A stretch of 64,000 nucleotides of DNA from Chryseobacterium mulctrae (GCF_006175945.1 NZ_VAJL01000001.1:4225001-4289000); one strand, 5' to 3'. Shown: positions 1-9,376, numbered from the stretch's first letter. Numbers and translations are program-made. The notes: generated by a model from the sequence alone, not told the origin.

Positions 1-750
1 ATCCAGTTTTCCTTTTTCTCCAGTGTAAGAATCTTTAAAATTTACATATTTTCCGATATTCGGAATAATAGAATAGGCATTGATCGGGTTTTTGACTTCC
101 CAGGTGAAAATATTTTTATTGTTCTCTGTCTTTTTGCTGATTAATCTTCCGTTTCCAACTCCAACTAAATTTTTTGGAGTAATAATTTTCATAATGATTC
201 CGTTATCGGGTTCGTCACTCCAAATATCTTTTGTAGGAAGCCAGACTGAAGCACCAATTCCTTCATCGGCAACGCTCATCCACGGATTTCCTTTTTCATC
301 TTTTGTAAAAATCCAGCCTCCGTCCCAAGGTGCTCTTTTTGCAATCGTCGGATTTCCGGAATAGCCAATATCAATGGTGTATTTTTCTCCCTTTTTAAAG
401 TTTTTATGAGAGGAAATAAAAATAAAATCACCTTCTCTTTTAAATGGTTTAGAAGTAGGGAAGCTACATTGTACAACATCAGCTTTCATTGGCTGTTGCA
501 GATCAATCTGAAAAACAGGATTTGAAATATCTTTGGTAATCTCAAAACTTATTTTATTATTTCCCGCAATACTTTTTTGCTGAAAATCAGCTTCTACAGA
601 AAGTTCATACTTTTTTACATCCCAGAAATTTCTGAATTCGGTATTAGAACCTTTTAAGGTGTCCTGTTTTGTAAATGTTTTACCTTTTTCGAAAAACTGA
701 CCGAAAGCTAAACCTGAAACTAATAAAATTGAGTAAGATATTTTTTTCAT
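1..750 (-). CDS. M1 family metallo-aminopeptidase, N-terminal part (truncated by window edge)
   Basis: The reading frame is open from ATG at 750 to the window edge (250 codons) and continues outside. It begins with a signal peptide (MKKISYSILLVSGLAFGQ), so the product is exported. The region APWDGGWIF, then GASVWLPTKD and DEPDNG, matches the N-terminal beta domain of M1 (aminopeptidase N / LTA4 hydrolase type) peptidases, which trim N-terminal residues from peptides. The catalytic GxMEN and HExxH motifs would lie beyond the edge and cannot be checked. Family assignment is good; substrate is unknown. Confidence 0.85.
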   Translation of the reverse strand, partial: MKKISYSILLVSGLAFGQFFEKGKTFTKQDTLKGSNTEFRNFWDVKKYELSVEADFQQKSIAGNNKISFEITKDISNPVFQIDLQQPMKADVVQCSFPTSKPFKREGDFIFISSHKNFKKGEKYTIDIGYSGNPTIAKRAPWDGGWIFTKDEKGNPWMSVADEGIGASVWLPTKDIWSDEPDNGIIMKIITPKNLVGVGNGRLISKKTENNKNIFTWEVKNPINAYSIIPNIGKYVNFKDSYTGEKGKLD

Positions 751-798
751 TAAGATGAAATTTGACTAAGGTCAAAATTAAAGAATATTGATTGGAAT

Positions 799-1449
799 CT
801 ATTCATAAAAAGATATAAATCTCTTGAGTAAAGGTATATTTTTTTCTCCGTAAACATATCTTGAATAAGGATGGTAGTAGGGATTGTCAATTATATCTTT
901 ATAACTGAAATAATTAAATTTTGAATTTTTCACATAATCAAAAATTCCTCTTGCTGTCTTTTGTAAATATTCAGAATGCTTTGTTTTACGATAAGTGTAA
1001 AAATGAAAAAAACCTAAATAGACGGGTTTGTTTTTAAATTCACTAATCACTTTGTGTAAATCAATATATAATAAATCCTGATTAGCATTTTCAGCCTTTT
1101 GATAAGCAAGGTTTATTTTTGGTTCACAGATGTTATATAGATTGTAAATTTGAATTATACCATTAAGTTTTAAATCTTTGTCTACATGGTTACCATTAAA
1201 AATTGTAGCAATCTTTCTTATGGTAGGATCATTACTAGATACTGACCAGGTTGCGCTATTTATTTTTTCTCCTAAAAAATTTGAAATGTTTTGGTAAGTC
1301 GAATCGTCTAATGCAATTCCGGGCTTTGCGCTCCCCGGATTTTTCATTACTATAGAACCAATTAAGTCCCAAGAATCTCCGAATTGTAAAAGTGTTTTTG
1401 TACGAAATTGTAATCCATTATGTTCTATAAACTCTGCGAAAACTTTCAT
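799..1449 (-). CDS. Hypothetical protein, about 216 aa
   Basis: I do not recognise the family. ATG at 1449 is preferred: the longer frame to 1539 begins with TTG inside a terminator-like hairpin and would add 30 residues of unlikely sequence. The protein is soluble, without signal peptide or membrane segment. The segment MKNPGSAKPG (about residues 31-40 from the ATG) recalls the NPS/NPG loop of DUF1643-like and uracil-DNA-glycosylase-like proteins, but this is only a resemblance. It lies downstream of tatC, separated by a hairpin, so it is probably transcribed separately. Confidence 0.6.
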   Translation of the reverse strand: MKVFAEFIEHNGLQFRTKTLLQFGDSWDLIGSIVMKNPGSAKPGIALDDSTYQNISNFLGEKINSATWSVSSNDPTIRKIATIFNGNHVDKDLKLNGIIQIYNLYNICEPKINLAYQKAENANQDLLYIDLHKVISEFKNKPVYLGFFHFYTYRKTKHSEYLQKTARGIFDYVKNSKFNYFSYKDIIDNPYYHPYSRYVYGEKNIPLLKRFISFYE

Positions 1450-1538
1450 GTTTTTTTCATATTTAATATTTATCAAATATATAATCTGAAATGCAAAATC
1501 TATATCATTTCTACTAATTAATTGATAGCAAGAAAACA

Positions 1539-1571
1539 AGCGGCGCGAAAATCTTTGATTTTCGCGCCGCT
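1539..1571 (-). terminator. Intrinsic terminator downstream of tatC
   Basis: A perfect 14-bp inverted repeat (agcggcgcgaaaat / attttcgcgccgct) with a 5-nt loop lies 20 bp beyond the tatC stop. On the minus strand it is followed by a T-rich run (ttgttttctt). The GC-rich stem is exceptional in this AT-rich DNA. Its core gaaaatc-loop-gattttc also occurs in the repeat near 21067. Confidence 0.8.
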
Positions 1572-1590
1572 ACTATTTATATTAATTTTT

Positions 1591-2421
1591 TTAAGATTTT
1601 TGAACCGTTTTTAAAGCGACATCACGTTTTTGTACCTTTTTATAAGTGTAACCACACATTACAATACTGAACTCATACAATAATAAAAGCGGTAAAGCAG
1701 CCATAATCATACTCAAAACATCAGCAGGAGTAATAATTGCGGCAACCACCATAATCAAAACAATAGCGTGTCTTCTGTACGTTTTCATAAACTTAGGATT
1801 CAGAATTCCGATATTGGTAAGGAAATAAATTAAAACCGGAAATAAAAAGACAACGCCCATTCCTAAAACAACCTGTAAAAATAGAGTAGTGTAATCACTA
1901 AGGTCATATAACGGAATAATAATGTCTGAAATTTTAAAAATAACTCCAAAATTTACCGCAAAAGGTAAAATCAGGAAATATCCGCATAAAACTCCGGTCA
2001 TAAATAAAATCCAAACTGAATTGATAATGAAAAGCGAATTTTTTCTTTCATTAGGATGCAAAGCCGGACTGATGAATCGCCACAATTCCCAAACGATATA
2101 AGGAAAAGCTACCACAACTCCACCAAAAATAGAAACTGCCATCATCACATTAAATTGCTGATACAGTCTCTGAACTCGCACCGGAAATTCATCAGGTAAA
2201 GTAATGCTGTCTTCACCCAAAATCCATTGTGAAAACTCATTCACCAGTTTAAACGTAGGGAAATCATTTCGGGTAGGACCAAAAAAGATATGATCCATGA
2301 TCCAGTTGATATTAAAACCGACAACAACTGCCGCGATAACAATAGCAAGAATAGAGCGGATTAAATGCCCTCTCAATTCCCCAATATGTCCGAAAAAGGA
2401 CATGTCTTTATCTTCTGCCAT
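1591..2421 (-). CDS. tatC: Sec-independent protein translocase TatC
   Basis: TatC is the multi-spanning inner-membrane receptor of the twin-arginine pathway, which exports folded proteins. The 276-aa product starts with a short acidic cytoplasmic segment and MSFFGHIGELRGHLIRS, the typical TatC N-terminus with a conserved Glu before the first helix, followed by six hydrophobic segments. It is somewhat longer than E. coli TatC because of a loop near residues 50-75. No tatA/B is visible in the window. It lies downstream of kdsD and an exported protein on the same strand, an arrangement I recall from other flavobacteria, and ends at a strong terminator. Confidence 0.95.
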   Translation of the reverse strand: MAEDKDMSFFGHIGELRGHLIRSILAIVIAAVVVGFNINWIMDHIFFGPTRNDFPTFKLVNEFSQWILGEDSITLPDEFPVRVQRLYQQFNVMMAVSIFGGVVVAFPYIVWELWRFISPALHPNERKNSLFIINSVWILFMTGVLCGYFLILPFAVNFGVIFKISDIIIPLYDLSDYTTLFLQVVLGMGVVFLFPVLIYFLTNIGILNPKFMKTYRRHAIVLIMVVAAIITPADVLSMIMAALPLLLLYEFSIVMCGYTYKKVQKRDVALKTVQKS

Positions 2422-2475
2422 AAATATATGTTATGAATTCTGAGATTCGATTTGCAATGATAATAATTATTTTAG

Positions 2476-3126
2476 TTAATTATTGTTCTGATAAGCTAAT
2501 TCTTTATCTAATAAAGTTTTTAATTCGGAGTCAGGAGAAAATTTCACATGAAATGTAAATGGAATTTTGTACCAAATCTCTTCTTTAATAGTATATACGC
2601 TTAATTCTTTTAAAATGGATTTTAAAACTTCAAATTGTGGTTGAGCATTGGCTACAGAAATTTCATAAACTTCATACTGATCTCCGCCATCATTTTCTGT
2701 TTTTATATTTCCATGAATTAAAAATGAACCTAATAAATAAGATAATAATTGGTTTTTTGTTCCTTTTAAAACTTTGTCACGATTTAATCTCCCACGATAA
2801 TTTTCTGTACCTTTTGTTTTAGAGAAAGAATAAAATTGATTGATTTCTTTTTCGTAAACATCAGAATTAAGAGAAACCCAATTTGCTAAAGTTTCAGAAT
2901 TGAAGTTTGAAAATTTTAAACCGGAAACTTCTTGAAACCTTTTAATTTTATTGGTTTCATCTTTATTGACCATTAAAACATAGCCTTTATAATCACTATT
3001 TTTTAGTTCATAATTTCTACCTGAATAATTATCAACTGCTCCTAATAAATAATACGTTTTATCAATTTCCTGAGCATTTAGATTAAAAGATAAAAATGCA
3101 AAACAAAATATGATGAAATTTTTCAC
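2476..3126 (-). CDS. Exported hypothetical protein
   Basis: I do not recognise this protein of about 216 aa. It has a clear signal peptide ending NLNAQ, so it is probably periplasmic or outer-surface. There is no ATG: the frame opens with GTG at 3138, and a second GTG at 3126 gives a standard signal peptide (VKNFIIFCFAFLSFNLNAQ read with Met), which I prefer. The rest is mixed alpha/beta and Lys/Asn-rich, without motifs. It lies between kdsD (20 bp) and tatC (54 bp) on the same strand and is probably co-transcribed. Confidence 0.7.
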   Translation of the reverse strand: MKNFIIFCFAFLSFNLNAQEIDKTYYLLGAVDNYSGRNYELKNSDYKGYVLMVNKDETNKIKRFQEVSGLKFSNFNSETLANWVSLNSDVYEKEINQFYSFSKTKGTENYRGRLNRDKVLKGTKNQLLSYLLGSFLIHGNIKTENDGGDQYEVYEISVANAQPQFEVLKSILKELSVYTIKEEIWYKIPFTFHVKFSPDSELKTLLDKELAYQNNN

Positions 3127-3145
3127 TTTAATAATCACTGAAAAA

Positions 3146-4105
3146 TTAATTAATTCCTTCGTCTAATAATGTGTGAAGATCAATAATTCCAAAGTATTGT
3201 CCGTTTTCTGTTACAATTAATTGTCCGATGTTGTTGTCTTTTAAAATTTTCATGGCTTCTTTCGCCAAAACATCTTTCTCGATTGTTTTAGGATTTGCAG
3301 ACATAATATCTTTTGCCAAAACTTTAGAAATATCATCTCCTTTCAATAACATTCTTCGCAAATCTCCGTCGGTAACAACTCCGATGATTTTTTCGTTATC
3401 TGTTACTACCGTGATTCCATGACTTGATGCACTGATAGAAATAATGACATCTCTGATTGAAGAATCTTCTGAAATCTGAGGTTTTTGTGAAGAAAGGAAC
3501 TGCTCAACTCTCGCTGTTAAGTTTTTACCTAAACTTCCACCGGGATGAAATTTAGCGAAATCATTTTCTTTAAAGTCATTCATTTCCATAAGACATACGG
3601 CCAAAGCATCGCCTAAAGCCATTTGATTGGTTGTAGAACTTGTTGGAGCCAGCTTATTTGGGCATGCTTCCAAATCTACATGAGTATCTAAGATAACATC
3701 AGAAAATTCTGCAAGTTTACTTTTTCTGTTTCCTGTCATTCCAATGAGTGCAGAAGAATAATCTTTTAAATAAGAAACAAGATTGGTAATTTCAGGTGAA
3801 TTTCCAGAATTGGAAATACATAAAACCACATCTTGTTTTTGAATAACCCCTAAATCTCCGTGAATTGCTTCCGAAGCATGTAAAAACTGAGAAGGAGTTC
3901 CTGTAGAATTTAGAGTTGCAACAATTTTATTGCCCACATGAGCCGATTTTCCGATACCAACTACGATAAGTTTTCCGGTAGCAGAATGAATCAGTTCTAC
4001 TGCTTTTACAAATTCGTCTCCAATTCTTTCTTTTAATTTTTCCAGTTCGGAAATTTCTATGGTCAATGTGCTTTTTGCTATTGAGATAATATTGTCTCTT
4101 TCCAT
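3146..4105 (-). CDS. kdsD: Arabinose-5-phosphate isomerase, KpsF/GutQ family
   Basis: The enzyme converts ribulose-5-phosphate to arabinose-5-phosphate, the first step towards Kdo of lipopolysaccharide. The 319-aa protein (ATG at 4105, MERDNIISIAKSTL) has an N-terminal SIS sugar-isomerase domain with GIGKSAHVGNKIVATLNSTG and the SGNSPEI loop, then two CBS domains with GVVTDGDLRRMLL and a C-terminal FGIIDLHTLL, the full family length. An upstream start at 4147 would add 14 residues and is less likely. It is divergent from recQ. Confidence 0.92.
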   Translation of the reverse strand: MERDNIISIAKSTLTIEISELEKLKERIGDEFVKAVELIHSATGKLIVVGIGKSAHVGNKIVATLNSTGTPSQFLHASEAIHGDLGVIQKQDVVLCISNSGNSPEITNLVSYLKDYSSALIGMTGNRKSKLAEFSDVILDTHVDLEACPNKLAPTSSTTNQMALGDALAVCLMEMNDFKENDFAKFHPGGSLGKNLTARVEQFLSSQKPQISEDSSIRDVIISISASSHGITVVTDNEKIIGVVTDGDLRRMLLKGDDISKVLAKDIMSANPKTIEKDVLAKEAMKILKDNNIGQLIVTENGQYFGIIDLHTLLDEGIN

Positions 4106-4212
4106 TTTTATAACGAAATTAGTATGTAGATTTACCAATGATTTCAATTTATACTTAATATAAATTTGGTTACTAAAAAATTCTATTACTTTTATTTTAA
4201 GTAAAAATTTTA

Positions 4213-4220
4213 TAACTTTG
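4213..4220 (+). promoter_or_regulatory. Probable -7 element of recQ promoter
   Basis: TAACTTTG matches the Bacteroidota sigma-A -7 consensus TAnnTTTG and lies 33 bp before the recQ ATG. I see no clear TTTG -33 partner at the usual distance. Confidence 0.45.
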
Positions 4221-4252
4221 GATTGGATGCAAATTTAGCAATACAAAATTAG

Positions 4253-6457
4253 ATGAGCGCAAAAAAAGCCAATTTATCAGGCGAATTAAAAAAATACTTC
4301 GGATTTTCTACCTTTAAAGGACAGCAGGAAGAGATCATTAATAATCTCTTAAATGGAAAAGATATTTTTGTTCTTATGCCTACAGGAGGCGGTAAATCAC
4401 TGTGTTACCAACTTCCGGCTCTTATTTCTGAGGGGACGGCAATTGTTGTTTCACCGCTTATTGCTCTTATGAAAAATCAGGTAGATGCAGTAAACGGACT
4501 TTCTTCTGAAACGGGTGTAGCCCATGTTCTTAATTCTTCTCTTAACAAAACTCAGACCAAACAGGTCTTTGATGATATAAAAAGTGGTAAAACAAAACTA
4601 CTTTATGTAGCTCCGGAATCTTTAATTAAAGAAGATTATCTGGAATTTTTGAAAGATGTTAAAATATCTTTCGTTGCAATTGATGAAGCGCACTGTATTT
4701 CAGAATGGGGTCATGATTTCAGACCTGAATACAGAAATTTAAAACAAATCATCGATAAAATTGCAGATGTTCCTGTCATCGCTTTAACTGCGACAGCAAC
4801 CCCTAAAGTACAGGATGATATCCAGAAAACTTTAGGAATGAGCAATGCTTTGGTGTTTAAAGAAAGTTTTAACAGAGCCAATTTGTTTTACGAAGTCACT
4901 CCAAAAGTTAATATTGATAAAGAAATTGTAAAATTTATCAATAAAAATAAAGGGAAATCAGGAATTGTTTATTGTTTAAGTCGAAGAAAAGTGGAAGAAT
5001 TTGCCCAGCTTCTTCAGGTAAACGGTATCAATGCGCTTCCTTATCATGCAGGGCTCGATCAGAAAGTGAGAGTTGCCAATCAGGATAAGTTTCTGATGGA
5101 AGAAGCAGATGTAATTGTGGCAACGATTGCATTTGGAATGGGAATCGATAAACCGGATGTACGTTTTGTGATTCATTACGATTTTCCAAAATCTCTGGAA
5201 AGTTATTATCAGGAAACCGGTCGTGCGGGTCGTGATGGAGGAGAAGGGTATTGCCTTGCTTTCTACGATCCTAAAGATATTGAAAAACTGGAAAAATTCT
5301 TGGCTCAAAAACCTGTTTCTGAAAGAGAAATCGGCTTGCAGCTTTTAAATGAAGTAGTAGGTTACGCTGAAACTTCGATGAGCCGAAGACAGTATATTTT
5401 ATATTATTTTGGTGAAACTTTTGATCCTATAAATGGTGACGGAGCCAAAATGTGTGACAATGCATCAAATCCGCCGAAGCTGAAAGATGCTACGGCTGAT
5501 TTAAAGAAAACCTTAGAATTAATTAACGAAACGAAAGAGAAATTTAAATCTAAAGATTTGATTTCTGTAATTGTTGGAAAAGAAACAGCGGTTACAAAGT
5601 CGTACAAATTAGAGCAAAGCTCATTCTTTGGTTTTGGAAAATCTGAAAAAGATAATTACTGGAAAACAATTCTAAGACAGGCAACTGTACAGAATTTTTT
5701 ACAGAAAGATATTGAAACATACGGTGTTTTAAAAATTGCCGAAAAAGGGCAAAAAGTCTTATCTGGTGATTTTAAAGAACCATTTTTGATTGCTGAAGAC
5801 CGTGAATTTGATCTTTCACAGACAAAAGCAGAAAGCGATCAGGTGCAATTGCAGTCAAGTGGAGGTTTAGACCAAAACCTATTTACTCTTTTAAAAGAAC
5901 TTAGAAAAAAAGTAGCCAAAAAACATGGGATTCCACCTTACACGGTTTTCATGGATCCTAGTTTGGAAGATATGACCGTTCAGTACCCTATTTCTGTTGA
6001 AGAAATTGCCAAAATCTACGGAGTCGGAGAAGGAAAAGCTAAAAAGTACGGAAAAGAATTTGCAGATTTTATAGCAAAATATGTTGAAGACAACAACATA
6101 GAACGTACTCAGGATATGGTTTTGAAGCAGGTTGCAAACAAATCTAGCCATAAAGTTTTTATCATTCAGAGTACCGATAAAAAAATTGACCTTGAAGATA
6201 TTGCAAGAGCCAAAAATCTTTCGATGAACGATCTTTTGAAAGAGATGGAACGTATTGTTTATCAGGGTACAAAATTGAATATCGATTACTATATTGAAGA
6301 CAATTTTGATGAAGATGTAGTAGATGATTTTATGGAATTTATGAACGAATCTGAAAGCGACAGTATGAAAGTTTTGCTTGATGAATTCGGAGATGAGCTT
6401 TCGGACGAAGAAGTAAGAATGCTGAGAATAAAATTTATCAGCGACGTAGCCAATTAA
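4253..6457 (+). CDS. recQ: ATP-dependent DNA helicase RecQ
   Basis: RecQ unwinds DNA 3' to 5' in recombination and replication repair. The 734-aa protein has Walker A PTGGGKS (43-49), DEAH box (144-147), the RecQ helicase core to about residue 340 with [10 protein letters not shown], an RQC winged-helix region and an HRDC domain (about 545-625). The zinc-binding subdomain is altered: the usual Cys-rich segment reads [11 protein letters not shown] with SRRQYIL upstream, leaving only one of the expected cysteines. I believe this is common in Bacteroidota RecQ. The C-terminal 100 residues are an acidic extension. A short gap separates it from the downstream toxin-antitoxin-like pair. Confidence 0.95.
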   Translation: MSAKKANLSGELKKYFGFSTFKGQQEEIINNLLNGKDIFVLMPTGGGKSLCYQLPALISEGTAIVVSPLIALMKNQVDAVNGLSSETGVAHVLNSSLNKTQTKQVFDDIKSGKTKLLYVAPESLIKEDYLEFLKDVKISFVAIDEAHCISEWGHDFRPEYRNLKQIIDKIADVPVIALTATATPKVQDDIQKTLGMSNALVFKESFNRANLFYEVTPKVNIDKEIVKFINKNKGKSGIVYCLSRRKVEEFAQLLQVNGINALPYHAGLDQKVRVANQDKFLMEEADVIVATIAFGMGIDKPDVRFVIHYDFPKSLESYYQETGRAGRDGGEGYCLAFYDPKDIEKLEKFLAQKPVSEREIGLQLLNEVVGYAETSMSRRQYILYYFGETFDPINGDGAKMCDNASNPPKLKDATADLKKTLELINETKEKFKSKDLISVIVGKETAVTKSYKLEQSSFFGFGKSEKDNYWKTILRQATVQNFLQKDIETYGVLKIAEKGQKVLSGDFKEPFLIAEDREFDLSQTKAESDQVQLQSSGGLDQNLFTLLKELRKKVAKKHGIPPYTVFMDPSLEDMTVQYPISVEEIAKIYGVGEGKAKKYGKEFADFIAKYVEDNNIERTQDMVLKQVANKSSHKVFIIQSTDKKIDLEDIARAKNLSMNDLLKEMERIVYQGTKLNIDYYIEDNFDEDVVDDFMEFMNESESDSMKVLLDEFGDELSDEEVRMLRIKFISDVAN

Positions 6458-6474
6458 TTTTTGATAAAATTAAA

Positions 6475-6726
6475 ATGGAAAATCCAATATTAGAAGCAAA
6501 AAAGGAACTCATTCAGTGGATAAAAGAAATGGATGAGCTTGATGATATTGCAGAATTACTTGAGATTAAGAATAGAAAAACTTCAGTTCATCAAGTTGCA
6601 GAATCTCAAGCTGAATACGCTGTGAAAGATGACTTTGATGAACGATTTGCGAAAGGTATAACTGGCGAAGAGTTGATGAGAAAAGTTTATGCACATATTG
6701 AATCTTTACCTTGGAAAGAGAAATAA
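6475..6726 (+). CDS. Probable antitoxin of a type II toxin-antitoxin pair
   Basis: A small acidic 83-aa protein (MENPILEAKKELIQWIKEMD...) predicted to be largely helical. Its 3' end overlaps the next gene by 16 bp, typical of antitoxin-toxin gene pairs. I do not see a recognisable DNA-binding motif, so the assignment rests on size, acidity and the neighbour. The C-terminal half (DDFDERFAKGITGEEL) would be the candidate toxin-binding part. It starts 18 bp after recQ and may be read from the recQ promoter. Confidence 0.6.
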   Translation: MENPILEAKKELIQWIKEMDELDDIAELLEIKNRKTSVHQVAESQAEYAVKDDFDERFAKGITGEELMRKVYAHIESLPWKEK

Positions 6727-7034
6727 TTTTTTCTAATGATGTTAAGGTATTCCTTACAGATTTAGTAGATATTTTATATTCAAAAAACTATTTTGGTTTT
6801 GAAGAAGATGCTAAATCTTATGTACAGGAAATTGTTTTCTATATAATGAATTTTGATTTTCAGGTTAATATTTATGAAACTCCTGAGAGTTTTAAAAAGT
6901 TTGGAAGAAAATTTTTTAGATACAAAGCAAACAACAATACGTCTTGGTATATATTTTTTGATCAGAAAGAGCATAAATTTTTAATAAATCATATTACAAA
7001 TAATCATTCTCAGGATTTTCAAGACCTATTGTGA
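6711..7034 (+). CDS. Probable RelE/ParE-like toxin
   Basis: The 107-aa protein has the size and ending of RelE/ParE-superfamily toxins: a helical N-terminal half followed by a beta-rich segment with KFFRYKANNNTSWYIFFD and a final LINHITNNHSQD, resembling the strand-rich C-terminal half of that fold. Such proteins inhibit gyrase or cleave mRNA on the ribosome; which applies here cannot be told. No in-frame ATG is available near the start. Initiation at TTG 6711, inside the antitoxin gene, gives the full fold and suggests translational coupling. Confidence 0.6.
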   Translation: MEREIIFSNDVKVFLTDLVDILYSKNYFGFEEDAKSYVQEIVFYIMNFDFQVNIYETPESFKKFGRKFFRYKANNNTSWYIFFDQKEHKFLINHITNNHSQDFQDLL

Positions 7035-7073
7035 GACTAAATTCCTTTGAAAATATTTTAAAAAAATCTTAGG

Positions 7074-8159
7074 ATGAATAAGAAAATTTCTGTCATGTTT
7101 ATTCTGCCGGATCTTGAAACCGGAGGTGCAGAAAGAATCGTTACCACCATTGCAAATCATCTTTCCAGAGATCGTTTTGAGCCTATGATTTTGCTTTTAC
7201 GGAAAGAAGGTGGTTACTTACATTTTCTAAAAAAAGATGTAGAAATTATTGACATCGATACCGAAAGAATCAGACATTCTTTAAAGCCTATTCTTTCACA
7301 AATTTACCGCAGAAAACCCGATATTGTTTTTTCGGGTTTTGGAGAAGTAAATGCATATTTGTCTGTATTTATTAAGCTTTTTCCGAAAATTAAATTTATT
7401 GCAAGAGAAACCAATGTTGTTTCGGAGCATGTTACACGAAAAGAAATAAAATTTTTCTATCATTTTTACAACAATTATCAGCAGATTATTGCGCAAAGCG
7501 ACGATATGATGAATGATTTGGTGAATAATTTCAATATTAAACGAAATAAAATCACAAAAATCAATAATCCTGTAGATTTTGAGTTTATTAATGAAAAACT
7601 TCTGATTTCTACAAAACCCGAAAGCTTTAAATACAATTATAAAAATGTAGTTGCCATCGGCAATTTGTCTGCGCGAAAAGGATTTGATAATCTGTTAAAA
7701 GTTTTTTCAAGACTTAAAAATGAGAATATTATTCTCCATATTTTAGGAGATGGCAGAGATCGGGAGATTCTTCATCAGATGAAAGATTTTTTAGGTTTAA
7801 AAAAAGTTATTTTTCATGGAAGACAGGAAAATCCGTATCAGTTTCTGAAGTTTGCTGATCTGTTTATTCTTTCTTCGCGTTATGAAGGCTTTCCGAATGT
7901 TTTGTTGGAAGCCGGAGCTTGCGGAACATATTCTTTGGCGAATAATTGCAGAGGCGGAATCAACGAAATTATTCAGCACAACATCAACGGTGAAATTGCA
8001 GATATTGAAAATCACGAAGATTTTTCACAAAAAATTATGCAGATTTTGCATCAGTCATATGATCAGGATGCAATAAAAAATTCTATAAAATCTAGATTTT
8101 CCAAAGAAATTATTTTAGATAGATATGAAAAAATTTTATTAGATCTAATAAAAAAATAG
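7074..8159 (+). CDS. Glycosyltransferase family 4 protein
   Basis: A 361-aa GT-B fold retaining glycosyltransferase, probably acting on cell-surface polysaccharide or glycolipid at the inner face of the membrane. Evidence is the N-terminal loop LPDLETGGAER (11-21), the C-terminal GNLSARKGFDNLLKVF segment, HILGDGRDRE and the donor-binding SSRYEGFPNVLLEAGACG with the E-x7-E pattern. Length is normal. There is no other polysaccharide gene beside it, so the sugar and acceptor cannot be inferred. Confidence 0.88.
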   Translation: MNKKISVMFILPDLETGGAERIVTTIANHLSRDRFEPMILLLRKEGGYLHFLKKDVEIIDIDTERIRHSLKPILSQIYRRKPDIVFSGFGEVNAYLSVFIKLFPKIKFIARETNVVSEHVTRKEIKFFYHFYNNYQQIIAQSDDMMNDLVNNFNIKRNKITKINNPVDFEFINEKLLISTKPESFKYNYKNVVAIGNLSARKGFDNLLKVFSRLKNENIILHILGDGRDREILHQMKDFLGLKKVIFHGRQENPYQFLKFADLFILSSRYEGFPNVLLEAGACGTYSLANNCRGGINEIIQHNINGEIADIENHEDFSQKIMQILHQSYDQDAIKNSIKSRFSKEIILDRYEKILLDLIKK

Positions 8160-8183
8160 GTTCTACAATCTCAAAAATCTTAA

Positions 8184-8807
8184 ATGCAAAAACTTGTTTC
8201 TTTAATATTTCTACTGCTCCTATTTTCCTGTAAAAAACAGGAAGCTATAGTAATTAAAGAAAGTAAAGATATGATCGAATACGAATCCACAAATTGGCAG
8301 GAAGGTTTTGGTCTAACTTATTCAATTGATCTTGATTCTGTTTGGGGGAAACCTATGAGATATTACATTACAAATAAAAACTGTGATCCTGTTGCAAGAG
8401 ATTTTTATTTGGGCATTTACAGACCCAAAGATGAACATAAAACAGAAAGACTATTAAATTTAGTTACAACGGATAATGATTCTTTAAGACCTTTTTATCG
8501 ATGAATTTTAAATAAAACGATACTTATTCAGGATGGAGCTTTAGGGGAATACACCGGACTTCCTGCTAGAAAATATGCAGAAAAATATCCAAAAGAATTT
8601 TTTGAGTACATGGATTTTGATGAATCTGGAAAAAAGTATTCTGATTGGTGTAATTCTGTTTTATACAGTGGTTTTAATGATTTTGAAAATTCTGATAACA
8701 CAGAAGAAATTAAACAGAGTCTTATTAAAACAATGATCCAGAATTGTAACAATTATAATGCAAATTATGAAAAAAGAATAGTGAAATTTGCTGATGATTG
8801 TTTTTAA
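8184..8807 (+). pseudogene. Lipoprotein gene interrupted by an in-frame TGA
   Basis: The first 106 codons encode a lipoprotein (MQKLVSLIFLLLLFSCKK, lipobox Cys at 16) of unknown function. A TGA at 8502-8504 ends it, but the same frame stays open for 100 further codons to TAA at 8805-8807 and keeps protein-like composition (GALGEYTGLPARKYAEKYPKE..., ending FADDCF). No start with a convincing context precedes the second half. The simplest reading is one gene of about 207 codons with a nonsense mutation (for example TGG to TGA) or a sequence error. I do not recognise the family. Confidence 0.7.
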
Positions 8808-8833
8808 AATAAATGAAAGCTTTTATATTTCCT

Positions 8834-8841
8834 TAAATTTG
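8834..8841 (+). promoter_or_regulatory. Probable -7 promoter element
   Basis: TAAATTTG matches TAnnTTTG and lies 34 bp before the ATG at 8876. No clear -33 TTTG is seen. Confidence 0.4.
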
Positions 8842-8875
8842 CGGTTCAATTTTATTTAAAATCAATATTTCATTC

Positions 8876-9220
8876 ATGAAAAAACTTCCGAAACTGGGTT
8901 GTGCCTGCGAAAAACATGACTTAAGTGTATCTGAATATAGAACATCAATAGTTGGTACAGATTTTACCAGTGATAAAAATGCAGAAGTAAGTATAATTCA
9001 ATGTAGACTTTGTCAAAGAATTTGGCTTAATTATGCTATAGAATTTCCTAATTCCCAAGAATCCGGAAGATGGTTCAAAGGAATTATCGCCAAAAAAGAA
9101 GTTGCAGAAATGAAACCAGAAAACGCAATAGAATATCTGGAAAACCTTCCATGGTACATTTGCGGCGGTTCTTATTTTGGAAATAAAAAAGTTTTTGGAG
9201 AGGGAAAATTGAATTTGTAA
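8876..9220 (+). CDS. Hypothetical Cys-containing protein
   Basis: A 114-aa soluble protein I do not recognise. It has two cysteine pairs, CAC near residues 9-11 and CRLC near 43-46, and a further Cys in WYICGGSYFG, so it may bind a metal such as zinc. It has no signal peptide. A TAnnTTTG element upstream suggests its own promoter. It is followed by a 229-bp gap before lpd. Confidence 0.65.
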   Translation: MKKLPKLGCACEKHDLSVSEYRTSIVGTDFTSDKNAEVSIIQCRLCQRIWLNYAIEFPNSQESGRWFKGIIAKKEVAEMKPENAIEYLENLPWYICGGSYFGNKKVFGEGKLNL

Positions 9221-9376
9221 ATTAGGTTAGATGTCAGATGTCAGAAGCTTTAAAAATATTCTCAATCATTTAAACATCCATCATCCCGCTTCAGACTTCC
9301 TACTTAAAAAAAATCAATTAAACCTCCATCATCTAACATCCATCACCCCGCACAAAAAAAACTTGACAAAACTCAC
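9221..9376. other. Intergenic region with short direct repeats
   Basis: This non-coding stretch carries two near-identical copies of acatccatcatcccgc / acatccatcaccccgc (about 9275-9289 and 9336-9351), a related cctccatcatct between them, and agatgtcagatgtcag at its left end. It has no ORF and looks like a decayed repeat unit rather than a regulatory site. Confidence 0.4.

Noticed and set aside
1450..1539. N-terminal extension of the hypothetical protein to TTG 1539
   Set aside because: The extension begins inside a perfect terminator hairpin and lies upstream of a good ATG.
4106..4147. Upstream start for kdsD
   Set aside because: The 14 extra residues are not typical of the family; MERDNIISIAK gives the normal length.
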